From contig AP026538.1 of NCBI GenBank assembly GCA_026075535.2, positions 11,904,001 through 11,968,000 of the forward strand: a stretch of DNA of 64,000 bases. Direction: 5' to 3'. Below, piece by piece: positions 35,139-46,864 of this stretch. Each line of letters opens with the position of its first letter. Within the stretch, counting starts at the first letter, position 1. Source of the stretch: Tricholoma matsutake (Eukaryota > Basidiomycota > Agaricomycetes > Agaricales > Tricholomataceae). A model generated the notes under the pieces. It searched no databases. It was not told where the DNA came from and saw only the letters and a program-made list of their open reading frames with translations. The position numbers were made by a program, and so were the translations under genes.

Positions 35139-36259
35139 ATGGATGCATCAGAGCACCTCGATGTGCTTGAAAGCAACATTACCAGAATACACTCACAAAT
35201 CGATTCACTTAAATCTACAATCAAAAACTTCCTCAGAACCCTTCAGGCTAGCTCCACAACCAATATTCCACTGTTATTCACTCCACACACACCCAATAAC
35301 AATGTGCTGCCTAATGTGCCCACTAAGGAGTGAACCCAGATCAAACTGTCCCCCCCACCACTGAATTTAATGGTGCACATGCACAGGGGCATGCACTTTT
35401 TAACTCTGGTGAGTTATATATCAGTTTCCAGTTGCATCAACTCATCATTGATGCTGCGAAAATTTATTGGGCCTTCATGTACATGAAATCTGAATGGGCC
35501 TATCTCTATGTTGACTGTATTCTGCACCAACCTAAAGAGCTTGGTTCTCTACCTTTCTCCACTGGGGGTGACTTTCGAGCAGAGTTTGTATGCCACTTTT
35601 GTCCCCTCAATGAGCACCACCAAGCAGTGACACAGCTTGAGTCACCCTCTTACCATCAGGCACATTGATCCATGGATGATTATATTGATGAGTTTGAGGA
35701 CTTGGTGGACATGGCAGGATATAGGAGTGGGCTACCAGTGGTGGTGAAGCTCCAATGGGGTCTCAATTGATAGATTCAGGACCAGATTGCACAGATGTTG
35801 GAAGGGCACCCAGCAGACAACAATATCTATGCTTGGTATGAAGCTGCTTCACTCTGTGATGAGAACTGACTCACAAATGCAGTGTTTAATGCTGCATTGC
35901 ATGCTCCAACTACTACTCATGCACTCTACACCTTCAATCAAACCCTCCCCCACCCTAACCCCATTCCTGTCCATCAGACTCCTGCATCCGCCATCAGTGC
36001 CCCCATACCAATGGATGTTGATGCAGCCCATAGTCACACACATAGGTTGGATCTCTGCTACTGCTGTGGGAAAACTGGGCACATGGCAAGAGCATGTCCC
36101 CATCATCAGGATATCTGCATGCTCACCCCTGAAGGGCAAGATGAACTCCTTCAAGACCTGTTGGCACTTGTAGATGTTGAGGAGGCAAAAGAGAAAGAGA
36201 GTGAGGAGATTAAATCTGAGGCCATAGAGGAGCAGGATTTTTCCATCTGCAATGAGTGA
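35139..36259 (+). pseudogene. Gypsy A gag, broken
   Basis: Capsid/nucleocapsid protein of a Ty3/Gypsy element. MDASEHLDVLESNITRIHSQ starts at 35139. After a frame change come HALFNSGELYISFQLHQ and FRAEFVCHFCPLNEHHQAV, then stops, then YIDEFEDLVDMAGYRSGLPV. A CCHC zinc knuckle, CYCCGKTGHMARAC, lies at about 36057-36098. The gag frame ends at TGA 36257-36259. Pol is in the -1 frame, overlapping at GTGAGC, the same arrangement as in Gypsy B. Confidence 0.5.
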
Positions 36260-36903
36260 GCTGTACACCCTTGTTGCCTGTCCATAACCACTTTGAAGTT
36301 CTACCTGCTGAATCACTAGAGGATGAATCTCACTCCATGACTATTCCTCCCTTGAGCTCTCTTAGGTTGGCTAAAGACATACCTGCTACCCCTACTCATC
36401 CCTCTACCCATCACACCAAACTTTTGTGGGAGCATAAACTACCACACAAATATATAGTGGCATCCACCCTTTCTCAACACTCCTTAGCATTGAAGGTCAA
36501 ATTGCAGACTATAGACACTGGGCAAGTACTTGGCATCTCTACCCTTCTGGACTCAGGTGTCACTGGTCTTTTCATCAACACTCAGCTAGTGCAACAAGAC
36601 ATCTGAACACTTGCTCACTTTCTCATCCAATACCTGTTTATAATGTGGACAGGTCCTGAATGAAGCTGGTGCCATTTGGAGGGTGTAGATCTGGTTCTCT
36701 GTTACAAGGATCATAGCAAATGAGCCCTGTTTGCTGTCACACAGTTAGGGAAACAGGAGGTGATCCTGGGCTATCCATGGCTTTGGGACCACAACCCAGA
36801 AGTCAACTGGACAACTGGGGAAGTTACTATGAGTTGGTGCCCCTCCCATTGCTGCACATGCTTCACTGAAGCCAGACAAGCATGCCATAGACAAAAGGGA
36901 TCT

Positions 36904-37885
36904 CTTTACACTCCCCCATGTATTCCTGGTAATCCCTGCCACAGCCATTGTCCACTGAATGGTTCAGTCCTGACTGTTTTTCCTCCAGTAGGATTCCTGG
37001 TTAAGTCCTGGTATAATCCTGGTAAATCGGGCTCTTCCTAGTATAATCCCAGGAATTCCCAGGACTTGGACCTTCAGGAATCCAGGAGGACTGACCAGGA
37101 CTGACCAGGAATCCCAGAGGAGAAGGGAAGACCCACCCTTACTATTTATTTATTAAAAAAAAATGTGTTACCAAAGCAAATTGAACCCAAGACCTTGATA
37201 TCAGATACTAAAGCCACAACATAACCACTGCACCAAGTGGTCTTGTGAGGTATAGGTACAAGGTACTCTAGGTACTGTTGGCATGGCTGTATATGACAAA
37301 GCACATAGCTGTGTCATCAAATCTGGCAGCTCATCACACACCACCAACAGTGGAACAGGTGCTAATGGCTATGTCACTCCTCCATGACAAGGATAGGGAA
37401 GTGGTGGGAGGGAAGTGGTGGGGAGGGAGGGGACCACAGGGAGGCCACGAGGGGGCAGGAGACAGGAGATGACAACCCCCCACATGTATATGCACCCGCC
37501 ATCTCGCTTATGCAGTGAGATGGTGTTTTTTTTTACTTAGCACTTGCCCCCCTGTACAATAGGGGGGCTTTTGTATGCCTTTTGTAGTAATTTCTCAGAA
37601 TTAAATAGCATTAGTATCAATATAATTTATCTACAGTTAATTGTGTGACCTTTTGAACTGATTGGTTTACCAGGAAGACCAGGACTCCACCAGGACTCCA
37701 CCAGGAATCCTGATAATTCTTTACTTGCTTGATTCTTTATAACTTTGCCAGGAAGACCAGGACTCCACCAGGAATTCACCAAGAATCCTGGTAATTCCTA
37801 CATGCATTTTCTAGTCCTACTAGGAATCCTATCAGTCCACCAGGACTATCAGGATTCCTCCATGACTACGTGGGGGAGTGTAAAG
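36904..37885. mobile_element. 982-bp TIR element inserted in Gypsy A pol
   Basis: The ends are inverted: CTTTACACTCCCCCATGTA at 36904 and its near-complement ending at 37885. If the element proper starts at CACTCCCCC, both sides carry TA, suggesting a Tc1/mariner-type insertion. About 200 bp at each end is filled with AGTCCTGG/CCAGGACT motifs. The middle carries a tRNA-like segment and a G-rich run (37390-37470). A partial relative lies at 3940-4438. No transposase. Confidence 0.5.
37160..37250 (-). repeat. tRNA-derived SINE-like segment
   Basis: Read on the minus strand: an A-box-like TGGTGCAGTGGTTATG and a B-box-like GGTTCAATTTG, ending in a T run that would terminate pol III. No acceptor stem pairing is evident. 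Counterpart of 4050-4135. Confidence 0.5.
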
Positions 37886-38515
37886 TTCAGACAAAAAGCC
37901 TTGATACAACACATGCAGAAGTGTCATGCTGGGCCAATGCCAGATCCTGATGTGGAGTTGGAGGATGTCCCCAACCTCTCACCAGATCCCAATGAGGAGG
38001 AGGATGAATCAGAGGAGATGGAAGAAGGTGATTGGATTTTTCACACTGCAATCAGTCCATCACATGAGGTGTGTGGTACATTGGACATCTCTCAGCATCT
38101 TTCAGAGGCATTCCATAAAAACAACACTGCTAAGTCTTTTGCTGATTCTGTACTCCCTCATCTTCACAATATTGAGGATGTATTTTGCAAGGAGTCTTTT
38201 GACTCTCTGACAGGATGCAAACCATGGGATCATGCAATCGAGCTCATTCCAGGTGCAACACCTTCCTCCTGCAAGGTCTATCCTCTGTCCCCTGAAGAGC
38301 AATGACAACTTGATAAATTCCTTGATGAGCACTTGCCTTCAGGCCACATCCAACCCTCCAAGTCACCCATGGCCTCCCCCTTTTTCTTTGTCAAGAAGAA
38401 GGATGGCTCACTCAGACCTGTTCAAGATTATTGAAGGCTCAATGAACTCACAGTCAAGAATTGCTACCCATTACCCCTCATTTCCAAACTTGTGAATAGG
38501 GTTCATCACAGGTCA

Positions 38516-39109
38516 CACTGTGGGTAAGTTTTCACACACCACACCCGCACCTGCCAACACACACCCATTGTAATACTGCAACTGTGGTGACAGGTTTTTA
38601 CCATGGTCTGTCATGAAACACCGCAGGTGTGACACTATATATATACACTGTGGTTTCTACTATATTTTTTCATTGTATTTGATGTTCTACCTTGTGTATT
38701 TGTATCCTACTACCTTATGTAACTACACCTACCTACAATAATTTTTCATATTTGAGTAGCATGAGGGGGGACGACACCATCAACATAGTGCATAGTGTTG
38801 GGAATTTTCATTGAGGTAACTAACTACACACAATGCGAAGGAGGGGTTACGAAAATAATCATAGACACAAAAAAAAACCCCAGAAAATCGCAAGAGAGGG
38901 GCCTGCCCCATGAGCCATTGCTTGCAGCAGCAGTTGGGAGCCCTGTCTCTTGTCCCTGCCTGCCCCCTGGTTGTTTGTCCTGGCTCATTTCCCCTCACCA
39001 TTCGCCATCCCCATTGCTCCCTGTTTCCACCCGCAAGCAATTGCTCACAGTGGTGGTTTGGGGTACAGTGGTCATGGTTGTGGTTGTGGGGGACATCAAT
39101 CCCTTGCCA
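38516..39109. other. Spacer
   Basis: A short region rich in CACACC and TATATATA, then unassigned sequence. I see no gene; the minus-strand open stretch 38780-39235 is mostly intron-like and low-complexity. Confidence 0.5.
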
Positions 39110-39245
39110 TTGCATTGCTCCTGTTGTTGTGAGATAAAATCTGTAGATAATGATAATTGAAGCTAGTGGAATTAAGAAATACAAGAAGGGAACATATAGA
39201 AACTTACCTGGGGCCCAAACAATGCATATTGTCATTTGGGCCTCC
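39110..39245 (-). repeat. Dispersed palindromic exon/intron-like unit, copy 2
   Basis: On the minus strand: GCCCAAATGACAATATGCAT, TTGTTTGGGCCCCAG|GTAAGT, about 80 bp, then CTACAG|ATTTTATC. Donor and acceptor are good splice consensus. Upstream on the same strand (39290-39400) is an Asn/Asp-rich frame, NANNDNNNDGEDADKDKGND, which may be the preceding exon. Confidence 0.5.
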
Positions 39246-39599
39246 TTGTATCCATCCCTGTGTTCATCTTCCTGGCATTTGTTTGCTCAGTGGTGGTGGT
39301 GGCCATATGGTCCTTTGGTCCTTGTCATTGCCCTTGTCCTTGTCAGCATCCTCCCCATCATTGTTATTGTCATTGTTGGCATTTATGTCCACCATCTCCA
39401 TCGGTCTCAGGTAGTGCTGTTGCTGGCATTGACCCCATTATTCCCATTGTTCCTTGCATCCACATGGTGGGAGTGGCAGTGGTCTTTGTCATTGTGGCCA
39501 TTGTTGTCTCCTCAAGGTCTGCAGGTGCTGGGTTCATGGGCAATTCAGGGGTTGGGGTGGGTGGAGATCAGAACAGGGTGTGTACCTGACAGACCATCA

Positions 39600-39720
39600 T
39601 GTTCCTTTAATATAAGTAAAACCTATGATAATGAACACCAAAGTTAGTTGAAAGAGAAAGAAAGTAAGAAGCAAATGTAAAAAAAAATGGGCCCATGTCA
39701 TATGTGATGCCCCACACCCT
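39600..39720 (-). repeat. Dispersed palindromic unit, weak copy
   Basis: Shares the GGGCCCAT ... T-run ... ATCATAG|GTTTTAC layout but has lost the donor and most of the palindrome. Confidence 0.5.
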
Positions 39721-39832
39721 CCCCATTGCCTGTGGTTCCCACCATTTGTTTGTTCCCACCATTACTCCCACTTCCCATTGTCCTCTTTGTGTCCATGTCA
39801 TTGTTCCTGTCATTGGCTTGTCACAAGAGGCA

Positions 39833-40352
39833 GAGCAATATATTACCCTGGAGAAAATGTTGGGAATAATGTGAGAAAAAGACACTTTTTCACTGGGGAA
39901 AAATAAAAGGAACCATCAGTAAAAATATCTTATTTTCCCACACTTTGTCCATTTGGTTGCTGCAGGAAAACAACTAATCTGTTTCCAGGAGAAAAACTTG
40001 TGAACATTAGGGAGAAAAAGGTCATTTTCCCACAGATTCCCACTTTTTTCTCTGTGGAAAAATAACTAATCTGTTTGTAGGCAAAAAAATTGTGGAAGTC
40101 AGGAGAAAAAATGCTATTTCCCCCAGAAATAAAGTAAATGTGGAAAAAAAGATATGTTTCCCCTCCATTTTCACCTGATTTTCTCCCAGGAATAGATGAG
40201 TTATTTTTGCTGAGCAAGAGCAAAGAGAAAGTGTGGGGAAAAACAACATTTTTTTACTGATGGTTCCTTTTATTTTTCCCTAGTGGAAAAGTGTCTTTTT
40301 CTCCTATTAATCCCCAAATATTCTCCAGGGTAATATATTGCTCTGCCTCTTG
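39833..40352. mobile_element. 520-bp element with about 100-bp inverted ends
   Basis: The left end ACAAGAGGCAGAGCAATATA (39833) is matched, inverted, at 40352. The arms stay similar for about 100 bp (through AAAAATAAAAGGAACCATCA). The centre is rich in TTTTCTCC/GGAGAAAA. No coding capacity. The target duplication could not be determined. Confidence 0.5.
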
Positions 40353-40409
40353 TGTGTCTCCTCGCTTCTGCAGATCTTGCTCACTCAGTGAATGTGCATG
40401 CATTGGTGG

Positions 40410-40459
40410 GGGGTAGTTGCATTGTTGTGGGGTAGTTGCATTGTTGTGGGGTCTGTGAC
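40410..40459 (+). repeat. 19-bp tandem repeat
   Basis: GGGGTAGTTGCATTGTTGT occurs twice in tandem, directly before the Gypsy B insertion point. Confidence 0.5.
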
Positions 40460-41025
40460 TGTAAGGGGAACACCTTACAAGCCACTACAATGGTTGGCGC
40501 ACATTTGCGAACATTTCCGCACACCCACAAACATTCACACAACAAAGTGCCTTTTGCGCCAACCATCTACAAACATTCCGATATGTCAATCCATCAGCCC
40601 CTATTGTACTCTCACCATTCTTGCAGTCAATACCCTGCACAAACCAGTTGCGCAATCATTGCACCTGCAGAAATGATCGAGGATGTCTTCACATGCCCAT
40701 TACCAACCATGGCCTGATGCGGACACCACTTACCGAGTATGGCCTGATGTGGACACTATCACTGATTAATGGCCGTCTCCCCAAATGGGAACATGACCCT
40801 GGATCTGAATTAGTGCTAGGATGGAAGGGGCTCCAAGTATTTTAGAATGTTGTATGCCTTCCATATATATACTTTGGCCTTGCACTGGACTCCTTAGAGT
40901 TTTCTCTTTCATTTTCCCTTGCAAGGTATGGGTCTTTCCTTGTTCAATAGTTATTGAATCTAAACTTTGGTTTTCCCTTGCAAGTATCGAGTTCTTAGGA
41001 CTCTCATCATAAGGTTGCCCTTACA
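40460..41025 (+). repeat. Gypsy B 5' LTR
   Basis: Starts TGTAAGGGGAACACC, ends CCTTACA. Many differences from the 3' LTR are CpG against TpG or CpA. It has about 50 bp (around 40677-40733) that the 3' LTR lacks. Confidence 0.5.
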
Positions 41026-41192
41026 GAAGCAAACTCTCTCTTTAGTGGACTGAAGGTAGTAGGTTACCACAGCCAGCGACTTAGTTTACAAAAATTTCGC
41101 ACATTTTCACACCTGCTTTGTGACTTTGGAGAGCTGCACTATCATCCCTCCACTTGACTCTTCCACCCCTTTACACAACTACCAACCTTCCC

Positions 41193-42320
41193 ATGGAGAC
41201 AGACAATGAGGACTGCCTCCAGCGCATTGAAGCGAGCATTGCAGGCCTTGTACAGACTATGGCAGTATTTGCACAACGAGAGGCAGACCGCAAAGAGCCA
41301 CAGGTGCTTCTGAGCATCTCCAACCCCACAGACCTAGAGTCTCCAGGCCCAGTAGTTCACAAAATCCATCACGAAACATCATCGCAAGATTACCACCCCA
41401 AGCCTGCAAACCCTGCAGATTTTTCGGGTGATCATTCACAGGGACAAGCATTCCTGAATTCATGTGCACTCTATTTTGCCCTTGCTCCTCATCAATTTGT
41501 GGATGAGCATGCACAGATTATGTGGGCCCTCTCATTCATGAAGGGTGGATGAACTACATGGTTTGTGGATCATCTCATGTGCAACTACCAACTAAGTGGA
41601 AGACTCCCCTACACCTCCTACTCCAATTTTGCAGATGAATTTGCAAACAAGTTCTGTCCAAAGAACAAGATCCAATCTTTGTGGACCGAGCTTGAGACCG
41701 TGAAGTACTTCCAAGGTACACAAACTGTTGACAAGTATGTCGATGACTTTCGCGAACTGGTAGAGCGAGCGCAGTACTTCGAGGGCTCACATATCGTCCT
41801 CAAATTCTGACAAGGTCTAAATGCGAAGATCCAAGACCATGTCGCCTGTCTCACCACCAGACAACCTTTGGATAACACCCCCAAGCAGTGGTACGATGTT
41901 GCTATCATCTGTGACAAAAATCGCATTGCAAATGAGGCTTTTCGCATGTCTTCATGAATGGCCTCATGATCTGAAACCAGCTTGCAGCTAGGGAACATGT
42001 TCAGCAAGCTCATTCCCACCATGGCATGGTCCCTCCCCCCGATCTCACACACAACTGCCCCATCGCAATACACACCTTCAGTGCAAAGTATCTCTGCACC
42101 CACTAAAACAAAGGATGGATCTGCACTCATCTGCTTTCATTGCAGAGAATCCAGTCATACATGACCCGAATGCCCAAGATGGTTTGACATTCAGTACATG
42201 GATGGCGAAGAGCGACACGATTTTGCACAGGAGGAATGGATGTGAATGACACAAACAAGAGAGAGGAACAAGGAGCCCATTGTAGAAGTAAAGGAGGATT
42301 TTTGCAGTGACAACAAGTGA
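41193..42320 (+). pseudogene. Gypsy B gag, stopped by TGA codons
   Basis: ATG 41193 (METDNEDCLQRIEASIAGL). The frame stays open apart from internal TGA codons, for example 41550-41552, 41808-41810 and 42162-42164, each where an arginine is expected. Capsid-like region: GQAFLNSCALYFALAPHQF, NKFCPKNKIQSLWTELETVK, DKYVDDFRELVERAQYF. The zinc knuckle CFHCRESSHT-stop-PEC (about 42132) shows CX2CX4HX4C interrupted by the same kind of TGA. The frame ends at TGA 42318-42320 with pol in -1. Confidence 0.5.
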
Positions 42321-45300
42321 GCAGTATGCCACCATTGTCTGTGAAAAATTGTTTCTCAGTGTTGTCAGTAGATGAAGTGTACGAATCAAATTCTATTTCA
42401 TCGACTGATCTCTCTGTGAATGATGCACAAGCCGTACTAACCCCTCCCTATCCTCGTTCACATTTTTGTAAGTGCCCTAAATGGGAGAAACAACTCCATA
42501 ACCACTATGTCATGGCGGTGACCCCGAGCCCCCACTCGTTTGAGCTCAAAGTATCACTGCAAACCACTGATACCAGCGCTGTGCACATCACCAAGGTGCT
42601 ACTTGATTGTGGTGCCACTGGCCTTTTCATCAGTTCTGATTTTGTTGTGTGAAATCACCTTGCAACAAAAGCGCTCAACTGACCCATCCCTGTGTTCAAT
42701 GTTGATGGCTCAGCGAACGAAGCAGGCAATATCTTGGAAGTTGTAGAGGTCCTACTACGATTTTGTGACCACTCTGAATGTGCAATGTTTGCGGTGACTG
42801 GCATCGGCAAGCAAGATGTTATTCTCAGCCTCACCTGGCTCCACAAGCATAATCCTGAGGTGGACTGGCAGACTAATGAGGTCAAAATGAGTCGATGCCC
42901 AAATCACTGCCGCACCTGTCAGAACTAGATGAATGAAGAGTGCAAAAGCACTTTTTAGGAAATCACTAGCATTCGTACCTGTCATGCGGGTCCCATGCCT
43001 ACCCCTGATGTCAAGATGGAGGACATCCCGGACCTTCCACAACTGGTGAATGATGATAATGATGACAAAAACCATGATGAACTGCCCCTTTCAAGCAAAA
43101 ACTCGGTCAAGGAGGGAGATCACATCTTCGTCGCTACCATTCCCTGTGAAGTGGAATTTGTTCATGCCACATCCAACATTTCACAATGGCTAGCAGAGGC
43201 CTTCCATAAGAATGTGCAACCAAAGTCCTTTCACAAATCCATCCCTGTGCACTTCTATGAGTTTGAGGACCTATTTGCAAAGTCTTCATTCAACCGCTTG
43301 CCTGACTGAAAGGTATGGGATCATGCGATTGAACTCATCCCTGGTGCGAAAGCCACTAGCTGCAAGGTCTACCCTCTTGCACCCAACGAGCAGGCTGAGA
43401 TGGATGAATTCATCCAGGAGAACCTAGCCACTGGCCGCATTCACCCCTCAAAGTCACCGATGGCATCCCCCGTCTTCTTTATCAAGAAGAAGGATGGATC
43501 CCTCTGGCTTGTACAAGATTATTGCGCTCTCAATGCCCTCACAATCAAAAACTGATATCCACTACCACTGATTTCGGAACTGGTAAATCAACTACGAGGT
43601 GCAAAATACTTTACAAAACTCGACGTGCAATGGGGGTACAACAATGTGCGCATGAAAAGGGGCAACAAATGGAAAGCCGCTTTTCGCACGAATCACGGGC
43701 TTTTTGAACCCTTGGTGATGTTTTTCGGACTCACAAACTCCCCTTCCACATTCCAAACAATGATGAATGTCATTTTTCAGGATCTCATTATGGAAGGAGT
43801 GGTCTGTGTCTACCTGGATGACATCCTCATCTTTATGAAATTGATTGATGAACATCAGCGCATTACATGCCTTGTCCTGGAGTGCCTTCGTGTGCACAAG
43901 TTGTTTCTACGACATGACAAGTGCAAGTTCGAGCAAACAATGATTGAGTACCTCAGAGTCATCATATCCGAGGGCAAAATTCATATGGATCCCATCAAGG
44001 TAGCGGGAGTCACCAAATGGCCCACCCCCAATATGCGCAAGGAGGTACAGTCATTCCTGGGGTTCGCAAATTTCTATTGGCACTTCATCGAAGACTTTTT
44101 GCATCATGCGAAACCCCTCTTTGAGCTCACAAAGAAGGAGTGCAAATGGGAATGGGGACCTTTGGAACAAGGTGCCTTTGATGAAATCAAGAATCGGGTC
44201 ACATCCTCCCCTATTCTCCATTTTGCTGACGACACCAAAGCATTTTGCATCGAGGCAGACAGCTCAGACTATGTGACCGGCTCAGTGCTGTCACAGCAAT
44301 TGGCTGACGATCTCAAATGGCACCCTATCGTGTTCTACTCAAAATCGCTCAATGTGGTCGAATGAAATTACGAGATCCATGACAAGGAGATGCTAGCAGT
44401 GATGAGATCATTAGAGGAATAGAGGCATTTCCTTGAAGGTGTGCAGCACAAGGTAGAGATCTGGACTGACCACAAAAATCTGGAGTACTTCATGACTGCA
44501 AAAAAGCTAAATTGCAGACAAGCTCACTGGTTGCTCTATCTTTTGCGGTTCGACTTCGTCATACACTACCATCCTGGAAAGAGTATGGGTAAGTGCAATG
44601 TGCTTTTGCGATGAGCTGATCATGTGAACAGCATGGATGATAATGGTGACACTACCCTGCTCCGCCCTGAATTCTTTGCGATTCGTGCACTCGAAGGGGT
44701 GATGATCAAAGGAGTGGAGCAAAATATCTTGTGCAAAGTGCAAAAGGGGGTTCAGGATGGAAAGAGCGAAGATGTGGTGGTACTAGCAATGAAGGAGTTG
44801 GATAGGGCCAAAGGCAAGACATTGCAAAGCTCAGAGTGGACAGAGGAAGATGGATTATGGAGGTTTTGTGATTGCATTTATGTTCTGCTCATACCAGACT
44901 TACGACGCAGAATCGCTGAACAGCATCATGACTCCAAGATTGGTGGACATGCAGGATGCTGGAAAACACTCGAACTCATCTCATGCAATTACTGGTGGCC
45001 AAACATGTCGCGCTTTGTTGGTCAGTACTGTAAGGCCTGTGATCTATGTCTTTGCACAAAGGCGCAGAAGTGCTGACCTTTTGGTAAACTACACCCCCTC
45101 CCAATCCCCAAAAATTGCTGGGATGTGGTAAGTGTTGATGAACTTCTGGACTCCCATGGCTTCAATGCAATGATGGTGCTGGTGGACTCAGTGAGCAAGC
45201 ACAGCCATTTCATACCCACTCACACCACCGTTATGGCGCTGGGATCGGCGTGATTGTACTTGCAGAATGTGTGGAAGCTTCATGGCCTCCTGAAATTGAT

Positions 45301-46188
45301 GCTCTCAGATTGGGGACCGCAGTTCATAGCGCAATTCATGTGTGAATTGTATCACTTGTTGGTGATCACCATTTTGGCATCCACAGCATATCACCCACAG
45401 TCCGATGGGCAGACTGAACGAGCCAATCAGGAACTTGAGCAGTACATCTGCATTTTTGTGAATGAGCACCAAAATGATTGGGACACTCTGCTCCTGCTGG
45501 GCGAATTCACATACAATAACCATGTCCACTCATCCACCCAGCACTCCCCCTTCTTTGTTGACACTGGCAGACATCCATGGATGGGTTTTGAGCCCAACCA
45601 ATGACCCTCGAGGCTTGAGGCAGTCAACGAGTGAAGTCAATGTTGGAGGAGGCTCGTGCTGCCCTTGCCAAATCGAAGGATGATATGGTGAGGTACTATA
45701 ACCAATGGCAAATCCCCACACCAATTTTTGCAATTGGTGAAAAGGTCTTCCTGGATGCTTTGGATATCAGCACAACTAGACCCATGAAGAAATTTGTGCA
45801 CCGCTTCCTGGGGCCGTACCCAGTCATTTGTCCTGTCGGCTTGCATGCATATCGCCTCCAACTGCCACCATCAATGGCTCGAATACATCCGGTGTTCCAT
45901 GTCGTCAAGCTCATGCCCACGCCAACAGACCCGATTGAAGGTTGCCATGCAAAACCACTGCCACCCCCTGAGATCATAGGAGGAGAGGAGAGGTATGAGG
46001 TGGATCAGGTGCTGGACAGCAGGATGAAGGGTAGGAAGTTGCAGTATCTGGTCAGATGGAAAGGTTATGGGCACAAAGGGAATTCATGGATTCCAGAGGA
46101 GCATCTTGATGCCGCAAAACTAATCATGAACTTCTACAGGGCTCATCCAAGTGCCCCAAAATGTGTTAATGCACAGATGGGACTCTGA
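42317..46188 (+). pseudogene. Gypsy B pol: protease-RT-RNase H-integrase-chromodomain
   Basis: Protease VLLDCGATGLFISSDF. RT has [36 protein letters not shown] and the intact catalytic box VYLDDILIF (about 43810). RNase H has FCIEADSSDYVTGSVLSQQ and DHKNLEYFMTAKKLN. Integrase has the zinc motif (HAGCWKTLELISCNYWWPN ... CKACDLCL) and the core with SDWGPQF and HPQSDGQTERANQELEQYI. The chromodomain YLVRWKGYGHKGNSWIPEEH is near 46060. About nine TGA stops fall at arginine positions (such as 43307, 44363, 45074 and 45602), plus TAG stops and one frameshift near 45625. Arginine-to-Trp/Cys changes (LWLVQDYC, SDWG) have the same origin. Confidence 0.5.
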
Positions 46189-46235
46189 CCACGATATCTG
46201 CACTGATGGAACTTTGTGCATTAAGTGGGGGGTGA

Positions 46236-46817
46236 TGTAAGTGGAACACCTTACGAGCCCCTACAATGGTTGGCGCACATTTTCAAACATTTCCACACAC
46301 CCACAAATGTTCGCGCAACAAAGCACCTTTTGCACAATGAGGCACCTTTTCACGCAATGAGGCACCTTTTGTGCCAACCATCTACAAACATTCCAATATG
46401 TCAATCCATCAGCCCCTATTGTACTCTCACCATTCTCACAGTCAATACCCTGTGCAAACCATTTTCGCAGTTTGCGCCTTTGCGCAAACCAGTTGCACAA
46501 TTGTTGCACCTGTGGAAATGACCACTTACCAAGTATGGCCTGATGCGGACACTATCACTGATTGATGGCCATCTCCCCAAATGGGAACACAACCCTGGAT
46601 CTGAATTAGTGCTAGGATGGAAGGGGCTCCAAGTATGTTAGAATGTCGCATGCCTTCCACATACTTCGGCCTTGCACTGGACTCCTTAGAGTTTTCTCTT
46701 TGGTTTTCCCTTGCAAGGTATGGGTCTTTCCTTGTTCAATAGTTATTGAATCTAAACTTTGGTTTTCCCTTGCAAGTATCGAGTTCTTAGGACTCTGATC
46801 GTAAGGTTTCCCTTACA
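46236..46817 (+). repeat. Gypsy B 3' LTR
   Basis: Starts TGTAAGTGGAACACC, ends CCCTTACA. It carries a roughly 37-bp extra stretch with the repeated word AATGAGGCACCTTTT, absent from the 5' LTR. Confidence 0.5.
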
Positions 46818-46864
46818 GTGATGCAGCATGTAGTGCAGTGTGGCAAGTGTTGCATTGTTTGTTG

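Larger units (their letters stand above)
36256..38515 (+). pseudogene. Gypsy A pol, protease and start of RT only
   Basis: The retropepsin region is LKVKLQTIDTGQV then LLDSGVTGLFINTQL, with the usual DSGAT reading DSGVT. VILGYPWLWDHNPEVNW follows. The frame is interrupted at 36904-37885 by a TIR element and resumes with [58 protein letters not shown] and KNCYPLPLISKLVN, then stops being homologous near 38515. The YxDD box, RNase H, integrase and 3' LTR are absent. In-frame stops and frameshifts are common, so it is inactive. Confidence 0.5.
40460..46817 (+). mobile_element. Gypsy B: complete, dead Ty3/Gypsy chromodomain element
   Basis: Full structure: 5' LTR, gag, pol (protease, RT, RNase H, integrase, chromodomain), purine tract (TAAGTGGGGGGTGA, 46222-46235) and 3' LTR. 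It is flanked by GTGAC (40455-40459) and GTGAT (46818-46822), a 5-bp target duplication with one C/T difference. At least ten stop codons and one frameshift in the genes show that it cannot move on its own. Confidence 0.5.

Noticed and set aside
4050..37250. Functional tRNA genes
   Set aside because: A- and B-box-like words are present but the acceptor stems do not pair and no anticodon arm is clear.
39236..39590. Valine/cysteine-rich plus-strand frames resembling membrane proteins
   Set aside because: They come from degenerate CATTGT/CCTTGTC repeats. The opposite strand gives an Asn/Asp-rich frame, and neither is supported as a gene.
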